Positions 52,611-64,000 of a stretch of 64,000 nt of DNA are shown here, piece after piece. The stretch is taken from positions 248,001 to 312,000 of the forward strand of contig OX104124.1 of the NCBI GenBank assembly GCA_944474755.1. The letters are read 5' to 3'. How positions within the stretch are numbered: position 1 is the first letter of the stretch; every line of letters begins with the position of its first letter. The translations under genes were made by a program, and so were the position numbers. The DNA comes from Limnoperna fortunei (Eukaryota > Mollusca > Bivalvia > Mytilida > Modiolidae). A model generated the notes under the pieces. That model was not told the origin of the DNA. It did no database searches and worked only from the letters and a program-made list of their open reading frames with translations.

Positions 52611-55600
52611 CTGCAATATATATTTAATGACAAATGTATGAGTCTATGTCATAATTGCTTTAATTCTATTGCGTTACATTTCTTGACTTTTAAGAAGTAT
52701 TGCGATAATTTTAAGAAGTATTGCGATAATTTTAAGAAGTATTGCGATAATTTTAAGAAGTATTGCGATAATTTTAAGAAGTAACGCGATAATTTTAAGA
52801 AGTATTGGGATACTTTAAAGAAGTAACGCGATAGAAATTGAAAGTATCGCGATACGTCGTAAAATTAATGCGACAGAAACGTAACGCGATAGAAATAACG
52901 CAATTATGATACGAACACTCATATATTGTATAGCTCTTAGACGCATGGATACAAATGTACGAACGACTTGAAATATATGCGGGAAAATTAAGTACACGAC
53001 ATCGATGTAAAGTCTATTAATAGTCTTGTTTAAAGTTTTAACGCTTTAACATTCTAAACCAAGGGTTTCCGAAGAAAAGGTTAATGCTAAAAACTGCCTT
53101 CAGGAATAAAATTAATTTACATAGGGTTTGCTAGTCCGAGAATCTTCTGAGCACGCTGCTGTATAGTCTACAAGTGTTCGATGGCAGAAGATTCTCGGAC
53201 ACAGGATTATATGTCTCTGTTGACAAAAAAAGTTCTCTCTTTGATTCTACACTCTTCATCACGGGTGTTATGAATTTTTGTTTGATACTGTAATTACGTA
53301 ATAAATGGAGTCAAATAATATGCAGAAGTTAACATTTCCGAAGTCCACTTTGCCTCCATTAATAGGGTGCAAGACGCACATATTTAAGATAATTTGTCAT
53401 TGAATTCAGAAACTAGAGGCTCTTAAGAGCCTGTATCGCTCACCTGACTGACAAAAAAATTTAAAGAGACATTACTTTTCTTGAAAATTTAGATATTAAA
53501 TGCTAAAGAGTTTACGTGAAGATGCTGTTTCTATGAATGTTGCCATGTTGAATTTCCAATCAGCAGCAATTTGTAGGACAGTTACTGAGAAAAAGCCGTT
53601 TTATGGTTTTTCATAGGTTAGTGATATTCCATGGGGCAGCTATCTTGTATTTTGGATCAAACAAAAAACTCTAAATTAGTAGAGGACCATACAATAATCA
53701 CATATGCCAAGCAGTTTGTGAGAAAACAAATTTTAAAATTTCAGCCAACGAGAACGCATGTGCAGCTCTTGCAAGTTCCTGCATTATTTGGTTTAATGTA
53801 TGGAACAGAAGCTGTTTGCATGATTTTCCCATAGGGTCCTATGTTAAGCTGTGTTCCATGGTGGTGGCCATCTTGGATTTTGGATCGTCCCAGAAAACTC
53901 AAACTTTGTAGAGGACCATCTGAGGTGCATGCAATATTTCAAATCAATGTGCATGCGGTTTGTTAAAAGACGATTTTTGAAATTTCAGCCAATCAGACCC
54001 CATTAGTGGCCCTGGAAGCCATGTTCAATTTGCAATTGGCTCGAAAAACTCAAAATAATAAGATAAATATCCAAGCATCATTTCTTATAACTTGGCGTCA
54101 TTTTGTGGAACAGTATAGGAGAATAAGTTGTTTGTATGTTTTTCTCATAGGGTCCTAAGTCCTGCGATGGTGGCCATCTGGATTTTGGATCGGCACTGAA
54201 ATCTCAAATTTTGTAAAGGACCATCTGCAATATTTCAAATCAATATGCCAAACGGTTTATGAGAAGAAGAATTTTGAAATTCGGCCAATCAGAATGCATT
54301 CGTGACCCAAGAAGCCATTTTGAATTTGAAATTGCCTCGAAAAACTCAAAATATTAAGATAACTATCCAACCTTCATTTCTTCATAATTTGGCTTCATTG
54401 TGTGGAACAGTTTTTGAAAAGAAGTTGTTTGTATGTTTTTCCCATAGGGTTCTATGTTAAATTATGTCCTGCGATGGCGGCCATCTTGGATTTTGGATTG
54501 GCACAAAAAACTCTCAACTTTGTAGAGGACCATCTAATGTACATTTCTGCAATATTTCAAATCAATCTAATAAGCGGTTTATGAGAAGAAGATTTTTGTA
54601 ATTCAGCCAATCAGAACGCATTAATGGCTGTGGGCAAGTTTAAACGACGACTACGGACGCAAAGTGATGAGAATACCTCACACTGACCCTATTGGTCAGG
54701 TGAGCTAAAAACGGCTAATGGTGTCATTTATTCCCTTACCCTTATGCATGACTTTGCAGTATAAAACTATGATAAGATAACCGTAACTGCACGGTAAATA
54801 ATATTATGTTATATTTACCGTCATCTTAAGTTAGTTACGCTTATCTTAGCATTTTTAAACATTTTTAAACACTGGAAATTTTAGCTTTTTATTTAAATTA
54901 TTTTTGAGCACCATTTTTCATATCCGGATAAAACGATCGTAAATACGTGTCGGGAAATGGAACTTCAATTTATGTCACCGTACAAAACAAAATAAATTCT
55001 CGCCCTATTCCGCCTCTACCAACTATTATGACTGTTACGGTCATAACATAAACTACATGTACATTATTCTTGATCACCATCATTCTATTTTAAGGGGCCC
55101 TATTTTTAGACCACGAAAACCATGTCAACACTTATAAAATTACAATAACAAGTGTAAAATTAACTAATTAATTAATTTTCACTAAAAATATTCAAATGTA
55201 AACTTTGGTACAATTTTTAATATACTTCTTCGTATGAGTGGAAGCAATTTTTTAGACAATAAAATATCATCCAATCAAAAACTTACGCCAATTTTTAGGC
55301 GCGATGATAACGAGTTCAATATAAAGATGAATCCAGACGCACAAATGCAACTAAAGCGTTTAAACCTACCTGTATTCATAGTGTCAAACATTGCAAAGGC
55401 GTTCCGAATAACTTCTTCTGGGTCGGTTCCATTCAGCTTTTCTCCGAATAAAGTCAGAAACATTGTGAAGTTAATTGGTCCCGGTGCTTCTTTGATCATT
55501 TTTTCTAAGTATTCATTTGACGGATCTTTCCCCAATGACGTCATCATATCTAAAAGATCATCTTTGTCAATATATCCGTCTCTATTTTGATCTATCATAT

Positions 55601-56739
55601 TAAAGGCTTCCTGTAAAAATAGAAATTAACTTGAATGATGAGATGATTGAACAGATGTGTGTACATTTTATATTCTAAACATAAAACAGGCTTTAAGAAA
55701 CAATACAAATAAACCAATCAAACGAGATATATCCTTCTAACAGCCATATTTCGTTAAGGCAGCAGATTCGTCTTTTTAATGTTAGACGCAATAAATATAA
55801 ATCATATATGGGCTTGCGAAAGAGAACAGACTCTATTGTGTTTACCCCTAAATGCTAGAAGGTTGGCTCTAATGAGAGAAGATACAATTAATTGTTGCAA
55901 AATTAAGGATGGGGTGTACCCATTTAAAGTACTTTTCTAAACGTGTACTGACTGCCCATGTGATTAAGTGGAGCGTGCCAGAAGGTTTGGTTCACAAAAG
56001 GCACTCTCCGGCGCAGAGAACATAACTGGTTCCCAGATATAACCTCTGCCACACGTCATTCCCCATTTACTGCAGGACTACATTTGTCGTCTGCTTGTAA
56101 CGTTTGTAAACAAAGAATGATGTTTGTAAAATAATACACGAGATCTTTTTTATTTTTATATAGTCCATTTATACACTTTTGATACAGTTTTACATTGCAG
56201 TTACTGCGTTTGTACGCGAAGCGTATCTGCCATAAGAGATATATCTCACAATGTCAACCAATGGTATGGCAGAGGTGATTGTGGTTGACGTAGGATACCC
56301 AGAATCCTTTGCGTGGAGATTGCACAAAAGGTGACGCGAAAACAGACTTGTTCTCGCGAGATCTATGATACTGAGTTATTAAAAAATTACATGGACTTAT
56401 AAACTACAACAACCAAAAATTGAAGATTCAAGCGAGGTAACTCCTTCTGACCATCGACTATCATGTATTTCTATAACCTTATGACATTGTTTTAAAAGAA
56501 ATTTTTTTATATAATAATTACACATGTTTCTCTTGAAGCTATTTTTTTTCTAGAAATTTATTAAACTATTAATAAGTAAAAAATATTTTTGCAGAAGAGA
56601 CAAAAAAACTATCAAATGACACTGCATGATTAAATACCTTGAACTCTTGAATCTGAGGCTGATCAAACATTGCAAATACATTGGATGTATATCTCTGGGC
56701 GCGCGTGCGCTGACGCTTCGTTGATTTTCTTGACGACAT
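52381..56739 (-). CDS. Myosin regulatory light chain, smooth/non-muscle type, complete
   Basis: Three minus-strand coding exons (56739-56638, 55610-55370, 52610-52381) join in frame to 190 residues. The N-terminus [20 protein letters not shown] is basic and keeps the adjacent Thr-Ser in (Y)TSNVFAMF, the light-chain-kinase site of this family. EF1 ([12 protein letters not shown]) is intact, as expected for the cation-binding hand of regulatory light chains; later hands are degenerate. [36 protein letters not shown] and [20 protein letters not shown] complete the match to MYL9/MYL12/spaghetti-squash. The usual protein ends there at about 172 residues; this one adds [19 protein letters not shown]. 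It binds the neck of myosin II heavy chain and controls contractility. Confidence 0.95.
52689..52835. repeat. 21 bp tandem repeat, about seven units
   Basis: Unit ttttaagaagtattgcgata plus a, decaying to gtaacgcgata forms up to about 52895. In intron 2 of the myosin light chain gene. Confidence 0.9.
53134..53200. other. Perfect palindrome, 16 bp arms, 35 nt loop
   Basis: gtccgagaatcttctg at 53134-53149 and its exact inverse cagaagattctcggac at 53185-53200. Intronic in the myosin light chain gene. Confidence 0.9.
53412..54712. repeat. Bivalve-type dispersed repeat with four internal modules
   Basis: It starts gaggctcttaagagcctgta..gctcacctga and ends gaccctattggtcaggtgag, so the ends pair as cacctga/tcaggtg. 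Inside, a module around ggccatcttggattttggat plus tgtagaggaccatct recurs near 53640, 53865, 54170 and 54475. I recognise the cgacgactacggacgcaaag / caggtgagctaa end as common in bivalve genomes. It lies in intron 2 of the myosin light chain gene. Confidence 0.7.
55370..55610 (-). CDS. Myosin regulatory light chain coding exon 2
   Basis: Acceptor tttttacag before 55610; donor acag|gtaggt after 55370. It encodes EF1 through AMFDTMNTG. Read-through of the donor produces the longer apparent frame to 55275, which is intronic. Confidence 0.93.
56002..56322 (-). mobile_element. MITE copy C in intron 1 of the myosin light chain gene
   Basis: 321 bp, reverse orientation relative to copies A and B. 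It is flanked by cacaaaagg at 55993-56001 and 56323-56331. Intronic, about 300 bp from the nearest exon. Confidence 0.92.
56638..56739 (-). CDS. Myosin regulatory light chain coding exon 1
   Basis: ATG at 56739-56737; donor aag|gtattt after 56638; 34 codons, phase 0. A good acceptor (gtcctttacag) 13-14 bp upstream of the ATG implies a separate 5' UTR exon, which I did not locate. Confidence 0.92.
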
Positions 56740-56759
56740 GATGACAGTTTAACTGTAAA

Positions 56760-58372
56760 GGACAATTCTATCTACAAAAATATATAAATAAGCTTTCTAG
56801 AAAATTCTTAAACCTGAGAAATTTTTTATTTATTCTGTTGTCTTGGTAATTTGGAACATTCTCAGACTTACGAATATTTGAAGGGAGGGGTGTGGGCGAT
56901 GCGCACTGATATTTACGACATATTACAGACTTTATTAAAACATGGCTACCTAATATGCACGGCGGGGGGGGGACTAAGGATACTTTTAGGTGCAGGTCTG
57001 CGGACGGAGATTTGATAACCCACCTTTTTCATATATTTTCGGACGGTATAAAACAGGACCCAATCATATATTGAATTCATATATTTTATTACTGCACATC
57101 CCCATTGATAAAATAGTCCATTCACTACCAAAATTATCAAGTGATGTTAATGGAACATTTTGTTTGTAAAATCACTGTGCTTTGCATAGGCTTAACATGC
57201 TTCAGATGAGAATTGGGGTTGGGTATATTTAGAGATAATTTACAACTACCCAATGATACATTTTTCAATGAAAAAAGCTACCTATTCATATATTTTGGAT
57301 AGGTAAAAAATGACCATGCATTCGGGCCGCACATCCGTATTACCTTACCCCCCCCCCCCCCCCCCCGTGCCAATATGTTACCCTCAGCTGATTTTAGGAA
57401 CTGTAATTCTATGAAATAAGTTTAAAAACAGAAATAATTTTGTAACTTATTTGAACACTCAGACACGTTAACATTTGTTACAAGAGGTCACATATTAACA
57501 TAAGTTTACAAAACAAATAAAAGGATGAACAAGTTGACATAGATATAAAGAGATACAAATTTATAATATAAAGTGAAGTTTCTTTTCAGAACACGAGATA
57601 TGTCAGATATGTATTAATAGATTCACATTACATAGTGAAAGGATAATACCCATTTTGTTTACATTTGGATTCATATAATAGTACCTTGTATGTGCCAAAC
57701 TAATATATTAAAGACGGCATATGATATTTCGCTTCCTAAAATGTATGACGTAATAACCAGAATTTTTCTACAAGTAAATGATCGTTTAAGTGCTTGGTTT
57801 ATTAATAGTGTGAAGACTGCTAATACTAACAATTGTCGCCCTTTGTCTCTCGTTTTCAAAAAATATTAAAATTCACGAAAACAATCGATAAATAAAACTA
57901 TATTTACCTTAATTTTGTTTTAGTGAAGTTTTCTCGAATCAGACAAAACGCACTTGTGAGTCAGTTTAACAGACATCTGGAAAAATCTGATATGATAAAG
58001 ATACCGTTACCATGGCTATTGCGCCAAGGAGGATCTCAGTAGGGTTTATGCTAAACTGCTTTGAGTTTTTTGTTTTGTTTTGTTTTTTTTTTTTTAGTTT
58101 TATTAATTTAAATATTGTAATGAAAATTAAGCAAAAAAGCTGTCTATGCAATTCTCCTTGCAAAGCCCTGTAAACGTAACTTAAAAGGTGTGTTAAAAAT
58201 ATCTAATAAAATCTAATTAAGAAAAAAAATAATTTAATCAGTTAAGTATCTATTATGTCAATTTCATCAAGAGCATCATTACAATAAAAATGAGTAATTA
58301 ATACATTTAATAATTGATAATCATATTGCTGAAAAGTACATTGAATTATAGTTTTGTCCATCCTACCAAGTC
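56760..58372. other. Upstream flank of the myosin light chain gene
   Basis: Should contain its 5' UTR exon and promoter, but I cannot point to them. Holds a 19 C run at 57348-57366. Confidence 0.4.
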
Positions 58373-58672
58373 AGGGACCGGCCAATATTAGTTGGGGGTA
58401 GGGACCGGTGCAAAATGCAGTAGAACACATACTGTTTTATGCTTGCATTTACATGGGACTTCAAGTTTTGTTTTATTTTCCGTTAGGACAACATGTTCTT
58501 TCATAATAACTACATTAATGACAAACTTTAAGTATTTGTTCTGACGTGTTATTTGAAAATCTGATGATTTATTTAAAAAAAAAATACTGATTGTAACCAT
58601 ATTTATTATTCACTAGAAAAAAACACTTTTTGAAATCCACCGGTCCCCCCAATTAATATTGACCGGTCCCCG
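58373..58672. mobile_element. Fold-back MITE of about 300 bp, inverted ends near 40 bp
   Basis: Left end gggaccggccaatattagtt with ggggg...accggt; the right end, read inverted, is ggggaccggtcaatattaat with tggggggaccggt. The interior is AT-rich and non-coding. No target duplication is clear, so superfamily is open. Confidence 0.8.
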
Positions 58673-58849
58673 CCGCCCGTGGAGGCGAACGTGGACTCAG
58701 AACCTTTGACTTTTTAGGATAAGTTATGACCATTGATGTATCTTTGTCAGTTTTTTTGCTTCGTAACACGTTAAGTTTTTGTATATTTTTATTTAATTCT
58801 CATCTGTAAATCAAGCAGCTCCTTTTCTTTTGCATTCCTGTGTTTTGTA

Positions 58850-60085
58850 TTTCCCGTATTGTCGCCTACAATGAAACTTTTTATGGCGGTAGAGACTTAG
58901 TATTGTCGCCTATAATGAAACTTTTTATGGCGGTAGAGACTTAGTATTGTCGCCTTTACGGAAACATTTTTATGGCGGTAGAGACTTAGTATTGTCGCCT
59001 ATAATGAAACTTTTTATGGCGGTAGAGACTTAGTATTGTCGCCTGTACGGAAACATTTTTATGGCGGTAGAGACTTAGTATTGTCGCCTACAATGAAACT
59101 TTTTATGGCGGTAGAGACTTAGTATTGTCGCCTACAATGAAACTTTTTTATGGCGGTAGAGACAGTATTGTCGCCTGTACGGAAACATTTTTATGGCGGT
59201 AGAGACTTAGTATTGTCGCCTACAATGAAACTTTTTATGGCGGTAGAGACTTAGTATTGTCGCCTGTACGGAAACATTTTTATGCCGGTAGAGACTTAGT
59301 ATTGTCGCCTATAATGAAACTTTTTATGGCGGTAGAGACTTAGTATTGTCGCCTGTACGGAAACATTTTTATGGCGGTAGAGACTTAGTATTGTCACCTA
59401 CAATGAAACTTTTTATGGCGGTAGAGACTTAGTATTGTCGCCTGTACGGAAACATTTTTATGGCGGTAGAGACTTAGTATTGTCGCCTATAATGAAACTT
59501 TTTATGGCGGTAGAGACTTAGTATTGTCGTCTACAATGATATTTTTTATGGCGGTAGAGACTTAGTATTGTCGCCTGTACGGAAACATTTTTATGGCGGT
59601 AGAGACTTAGTATTGTCGCCTACAATGAAACTTTTTATGGCGGTAGAGACTTAGTATTGTCGCCTATAATGAAACTTTTTTTATGGCGGTAGAGACTTAG
59701 TATTGTCGCCTATAATGAAACTTTTTTTATGGCGGTAGAGACTTGAATCACACAGGTATTGTCGCCTGTACGGAAACATTTTTATGGCGGTAGAGACTTG
59801 CGTCACAGAAGTATTGTCGCCTGTACGGAAACATTTTTATGGCGGTAGAGACTTGCGTCACAGAAGTATTGTCGCCTGTACGGAAACATTTTTATGGCGG
59901 TAGAGACTTGCGTCACAGAAGTATTGTCGCCTGTAAGGAAACATTTTTATGGCGGTAGAGATTTGAGTCACAGAAGTATTGTCGCCTGTAAGGAAACATT
60001 TTTATGGCGGTAGAGATTTGAGTCACAGAAGTATTGTCGCCTATAGGGAAACGTTTTCATGGCGTTAGAGATTTGAGTCACAAAG
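58850..60085. repeat. 44-53 bp satellite array with two interleaved unit types
   Basis: Common frame gtattgtcgcct...ttttatggcggtagagact. Type 1 has ataatgaaac or acaatgaaac, type 2 has gtacggaaacat; they alternate irregularly. From about 59735 the spacer lengthens to cttgcgtcacagaa. Every unit keeps the cgcc...ggcg pair. About 27 units. Confidence 0.94.
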
Positions 60086-60422
60086 TGTTGCAATCAATTG
60101 ATTCCTCGGTCAAAAATCTCGATAAACGTAGTCACATTTTTACAAGGACATTTTCTAGAGTTTCTTTTCTGTACTCACCTCAACACTGCTTTTTTTAGAC
60201 TATGCACAATCCCTTTAATTTAGGGAGACGTATAAATGATATCAAAAGAAATTTAAGGGATCAATAAGAAGGATTCGGTATCAAATGGAGCCCAACGGTC
60301 ACAAATCCGAATATTGATCTGGTAAAAAATCACTTATAAACCAGAACTTTATATCATTTATTCAGCTTTTTGGTACTACTAAATATCGAACACAGAGCTA
60401 GCAAGGAGTTAGATGTTTAATT

Positions 60423-60708
60423 TTATGTTTGTTTGAGTGGTGTTTAACGCCACTTTTAGCAATTTTTCAACAATAGCATGGCGTCCAGTTTTTATTGGGA
60501 GAAGAAGCCAGAGAACCCAGAGAAACCCCGACCTGCGGTACGAAAACTGGCAATCCTTGTCAATTATATATGATTGGAGTCGAGTACACCCTGCCCACAG
60601 TGCTTATCGAGATGCTGCAGTGTGTATCCAACCCGCAATCTCAGGTTTGACAGACTATGTGATCAATAGTAGACGAACTACCTTAATCACTCGGCCACCA
60701 AAGGCCCC
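60423..60708 (-). repeat. SINE copy with target duplication and internal insertion
   Basis: Minus strand. Head ggggcctttggtggccgagt, full body and (aaac) tail, with an extra ~16 bp around tcgagatgctgcagtg. Flanked by tagatgtttaatt (60410-60422) and tagatgtttgaatt (60709-60722). Confidence 0.87.
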
Positions 60709-60722
60709 TAGATGTTTGAATT

Positions 60723-62395
60723 ACCACTGCTACCTTGACTACCTGTATTACAACTTTTGTTAATTAGTTTACTGTGTATTTGTGACGGTATTTAGACCTA
60801 GAAACCATCCCATTTACCGGATAAGGGAGACAACTCGTTAATGGTTTTCAGGTTACAGTACGAAAAGTCAGGCTGCACTTAAATCACAGTTGGTGCCGTT
60901 TTTGAAGAGTGTCACTTATCTTGCACGTTAAAATAATTTGTAGATGTTATAACGTGTTAGCTTAATATAACAGCTACTAACTGCGGAAAATATTATCTTC
61001 TTTGTTACTTTTATAGTTTATAGTTTTTGCCCTAAATTTAGCTGATATACGTTTCGTTGGACATTAAGTAAACAAACCAATCGCAGTTTATTAAACACTT
61101 TAAACTTTAAAAAGTCTACTCAATATAAAAAAAGAATCGAAAATACCGAGGAGTAATCTTGGCCGATTTTACTGCCGTTATAATCCGATGTTAGTTTTGT
61201 GATATGTCGGATTAACTGCAGAATTTAGTCCCATTTCTCGTAATGGAGCAAATAAAAAAGTCTAACTTGGATATATACAAAATTAAAACATAATAATATA
61301 CATCTCTTTTACGTTATTAAAGCTTCAGACATTGTGAAAATAACAGGAAACGATCTTTATTGATTAAATTTCAATTTTCGACTTTGAAAATGCTATGTTG
61401 ATCATTTTTCCGTATATGGATAATAAATGTGACCTAATTTTAGTAAAATCGTGCTAATTTGCATACTGTAACAACCATTCCGTAGTTAGAATCCAGTAAT
61501 TTACATACGAAACCTCCCCAATATGCATTACATAATTTTCAAAAATGATCGACTTTAAACACGAAAACCGATAAAAAATGGTGACACTTTCGAAAGATGT
61601 CAAAATTGACTATGGCTGATGATGTATGCGAATTCTTTTGGACATCAAAGTGCCGGAAGTGATTCACTCACGCTCTGCACACTACGAGTAATGGGACCAC
61701 ATTTTTACCCTCGCCACAAAAAGCGAGGGTACGATTATTCGTTCTACAAAAACCAAATTCTGAGAGAAAGCGACTCACACCTGGCATTCGTCGTATTAGT
61801 CAAGCTATAATTCATTTATTCGTCAAACCCATGAAGTAATCATAGTTGTAAAATTGTAAAACTGGCAAGCAACAAACGCTCCTTATAACCGGAAGAAGGT
61901 CTCAGTTCGAAACCCTGCATGTGCAGATTGGCAGGGTAGAGAAAAAACAGCGATCTGGCATTCGAATGAATCATATAAACACACATTTCACAGTGCAACC
62001 AGTTGGATATATTACTCTGTCTAGAACGTATTCATGTAGTTATTTTGACTCCGTGAAAACCGTCATTGTTATATATAACGATATTAATATTGAAATATAA
62101 TCATTAATACCGAGATTTGTAATATTTCGGCTGTCACTTTAAATAACTGTACAAAATCATCAGTTGTGAAGCATCCAATGAAGGGCTGTAAATTGACAGG
62201 GAACCAGTCAATCAAGTATACAATTTCTTTAAATGACAACACACCAAAAAGAATGCCAAGGACAACAATTTATTTCTGTCGCTGAATGTAACAAATTTCT
62301 TGGTTTGCGTGAAGTCTGCTGATTTCTATCAGTAAAACATGTTTCTGTCACCCTTAATATTAAGTGCAGAGTATTGATTCATAGTTTGTGTTTTT
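60723..62395. other. Intergenic, no gene recognised
   Basis: Contains an agggagacaactcg motif near 60825 and the hairpin at 61706-61731. The 63-codon frame at 61619-61810 spans the hairpin and has no domain. Confidence 0.5.
61706..61731. other. Perfect 9 bp hairpin, 8 nt loop
   Basis: taccctcgc, cacaaaaa, gcgagggta. Purpose unknown. Confidence 0.85.
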
Positions 62396-62399
62396 GCTT

Positions 62400-62656
62400 G
62401 AATGGTGTTTAACGCCACTTTCAGCAATTTTTCAGCTATATCATTGTCGTACAGTTTTAATTGGGGTAAAAATTTGGAGTACCCAGAGAAAAAGAGAAAA
62501 ACCCCGACGTTCGGTAAGAAAACTGGCAATCGTTGTCAAATAAGATTCGAGTACACCCTGCCCGCATTAAGACTCGAACCCGCAACCTCGGTGTTGACAA
62601 ACCACCTGATTAATAGTAGACGAACTACATTAGCCATTCGGCCACCGTGGGTCCTT
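62400..62656 (-). repeat. SINE copy
   Basis: Minus strand. Head gacccacggtggccgaatgg, B box gggttcgagtctt, body and ggcgttaaacaccattcaag tail. No clear target duplication. Confidence 0.85.
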
Positions 62657-64000
62657 AACGAAAAAGAACAACATCATATTTAACTGACTGGACTGACGTC
62701 ACGTAAAGAGTTTTTATATTCGTAAAGTCTTTAATTTCCCGAAACTAATAATTAAATAACACTCAAGTCACCTAAAGGATAGTTGGCGTTGACACATTTG
62801 CATAAATATGTTAACATTTAAAATTGTCAAATAATTGTTTCTTTCGAAGGCTGAGTGCATAACAAAATTATGTAGGCGAGAAATTCGAAATTTCAAAATT
62901 TTCATACAAGAATCGAAATAATAACCGTCAGTCCATTTATTACGGATTATTTAAATATGAGCATCCATCTGTCCATGAATTATGTTTTAAACAACTATAA
63001 TCTTTCCTAGTCTTTCCTATTCCTGGATTTGACTTTTTCCTAGACATGACAATGAGTAACTCGACTAGTACTGCTTACCCGTCCGGAGCGCCTTAGTGTA
63101 CCCATGGTTTTATTCAGTTCGGGTTACTCAATTTTTTTTCTGTGTTTTTGGTTTGCGTTGTATATGTCTGTCTATATCCGGATTTGTAATTGTCCCTGGA
63201 CTTACGGCTCTTGTTGTTCGGTCGGTTTTCTTGCTATTTTATTACCTGGACTTCTTTTTAATTTTCGTTTTGTAATAAATTTTCTACTAGGTTTTAATTC
63301 TGCACAGTTATTGAACTTTGACAAATATTTTAAATAGTGAGAGGGTTCCGATTAGGTTTAGATATTTTTAAACACTGATCCCTGCTGTATATTAGACGAT
63401 TATTTTGCTTCAAATATGGATGTTTTGCCCATGGTTGTTGATTTTGTAAAGCAATCATTGAGATCCACATTGGTCAAATTCATACATATTTGTAAATACT
63501 ATATTATCTTAGGTTGTATATGTACAGTAACATGTTCATTGTTTTTGTATGTTTATGTATGCTTAACCTCTTGGGGTTTATTATGCAATAAAGTTATATA
63601 TATATGCTCCGCCTTCTTGACCTTTCTCTTGTATACGCATTCTCCTAATTTGTCTGACACCTGCTTAGTTTTGCACTTTTAGTAAAGATCACCATCACAC
63701 ATTTTCAATGGTGTTGCATGTACAAGGCTGGTAATAAAAACACGAATAAACTGCAACTGTGACGCGTTGTAAATCCTTTTAAAAATGAATAATACCTGTC
63801 ACATATTTATTTTTAAAAAATCTGAAATTCTCTGTTTCAAATTTTTTCAATTCTGATCTGTGACTGCATTTATGGATTATTCTGTTTGAAATATCTCAAC
63901 TGCCGAAAAAACGTAAACTGTACTTATTCTCCATGTGGAAGCGGTCGTGGATTCAGAGACCCTGACACAGGAGGATGATTACAATGTTAGAGCGAATGTG
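62657..64000. other. No gene recognised to window end
   Basis: Open frames at 63104-63337 and 63416-63682 are short, hydrophobic from T-rich sequence, and lack any family signature or clear splice sites. Confidence 0.45.

Noticed and set aside
55275..55369. C-terminal part of the long frame past myosin light chain exon 2
   Set aside because: It is intron read-through after the gtaggt donor; exon 3 continues the conserved protein in frame.
48640..60085. Arrays with regular units considered as CRISPR
   Set aside because: Units are tandem with no unique spacers, and the DNA is eukaryotic.
63104..63682. Two hydrophobic frames near the window end
   Set aside because: T-rich sequence gives spurious hydrophobic residues; no family signature.

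Overview
The window is eukaryotic nuclear DNA, AT-rich and intron-containing, most likely from a bivalve mollusc. This rests on three things. There is a tRNA-derived SINE family that I associate with mollusc genomes, short gggagataactc-type motifs that are common in molluscs, and animal genes broken by long introns. Species cannot be named from the sequence alone.

Three host genes can be reconstructed from exons that keep frame across GT/AG junctions. (1) 208-7864, plus strand: the last five exons of a failed-axon-connections (FAXC, GST-like/metaxin-like) homologue; its start lies before the window. (2) 12111-15342, minus strand: four internal exons of a four-EF-hand calmodulin/troponin-C-like protein; first and last exons were not found. 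(3) 52381-56739, minus strand: a complete coding region for a smooth/non-muscle type myosin regulatory light chain of 190 residues in three coding exons, with an unusual C-terminal tail.

Nearly everything else is mobile or tandemly repeated. Mobile elements: a 5.76 kb BEL/Pao LTR retrotransposon at 28257-34019 with identical 200 bp LTRs and two long ORFs but apparently no protease core; LINE remnants at 26435-26925, 38980-40375 and 46580-48395; at least eight SINE copies, three with visible target-site duplications; a pogo/Tigger-like MITE (6816-7562); a fold-back MITE (58373-58672); three copies of a roughly 320 bp MITE, each with its own perfect 9 bp target duplication (39553, 40714, 56002); and a 6.3 kb element with short inverted ends (about 17761-24074) that split a 29 bp minisatellite.

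Tandem arrays: 28 bp (10160-10735), 34 bp (11050-11330), 96 bp (13613-13996, an amplified exon end plus splice donor), 29 bp (16195-17760, resuming at 24075), 24 bp (23520-23660), 43 bp (26957-27172), a tetranucleotide (37362-37586), 48 bp (40577-45061, with a 764 bp higher-order duplication), 32 bp (48640-52195, with a 384 bp higher-order duplication), 21 bp (52689-52835) and 44-53 bp (58850-60085). Most long open frames in the window are by-products of these arrays.

The genes are not functionally linked. The main interest is insertional history: dated nested insertions, a splice donor copied four times inside an EF-hand gene, and non-autonomous element families whose ends can be read directly.
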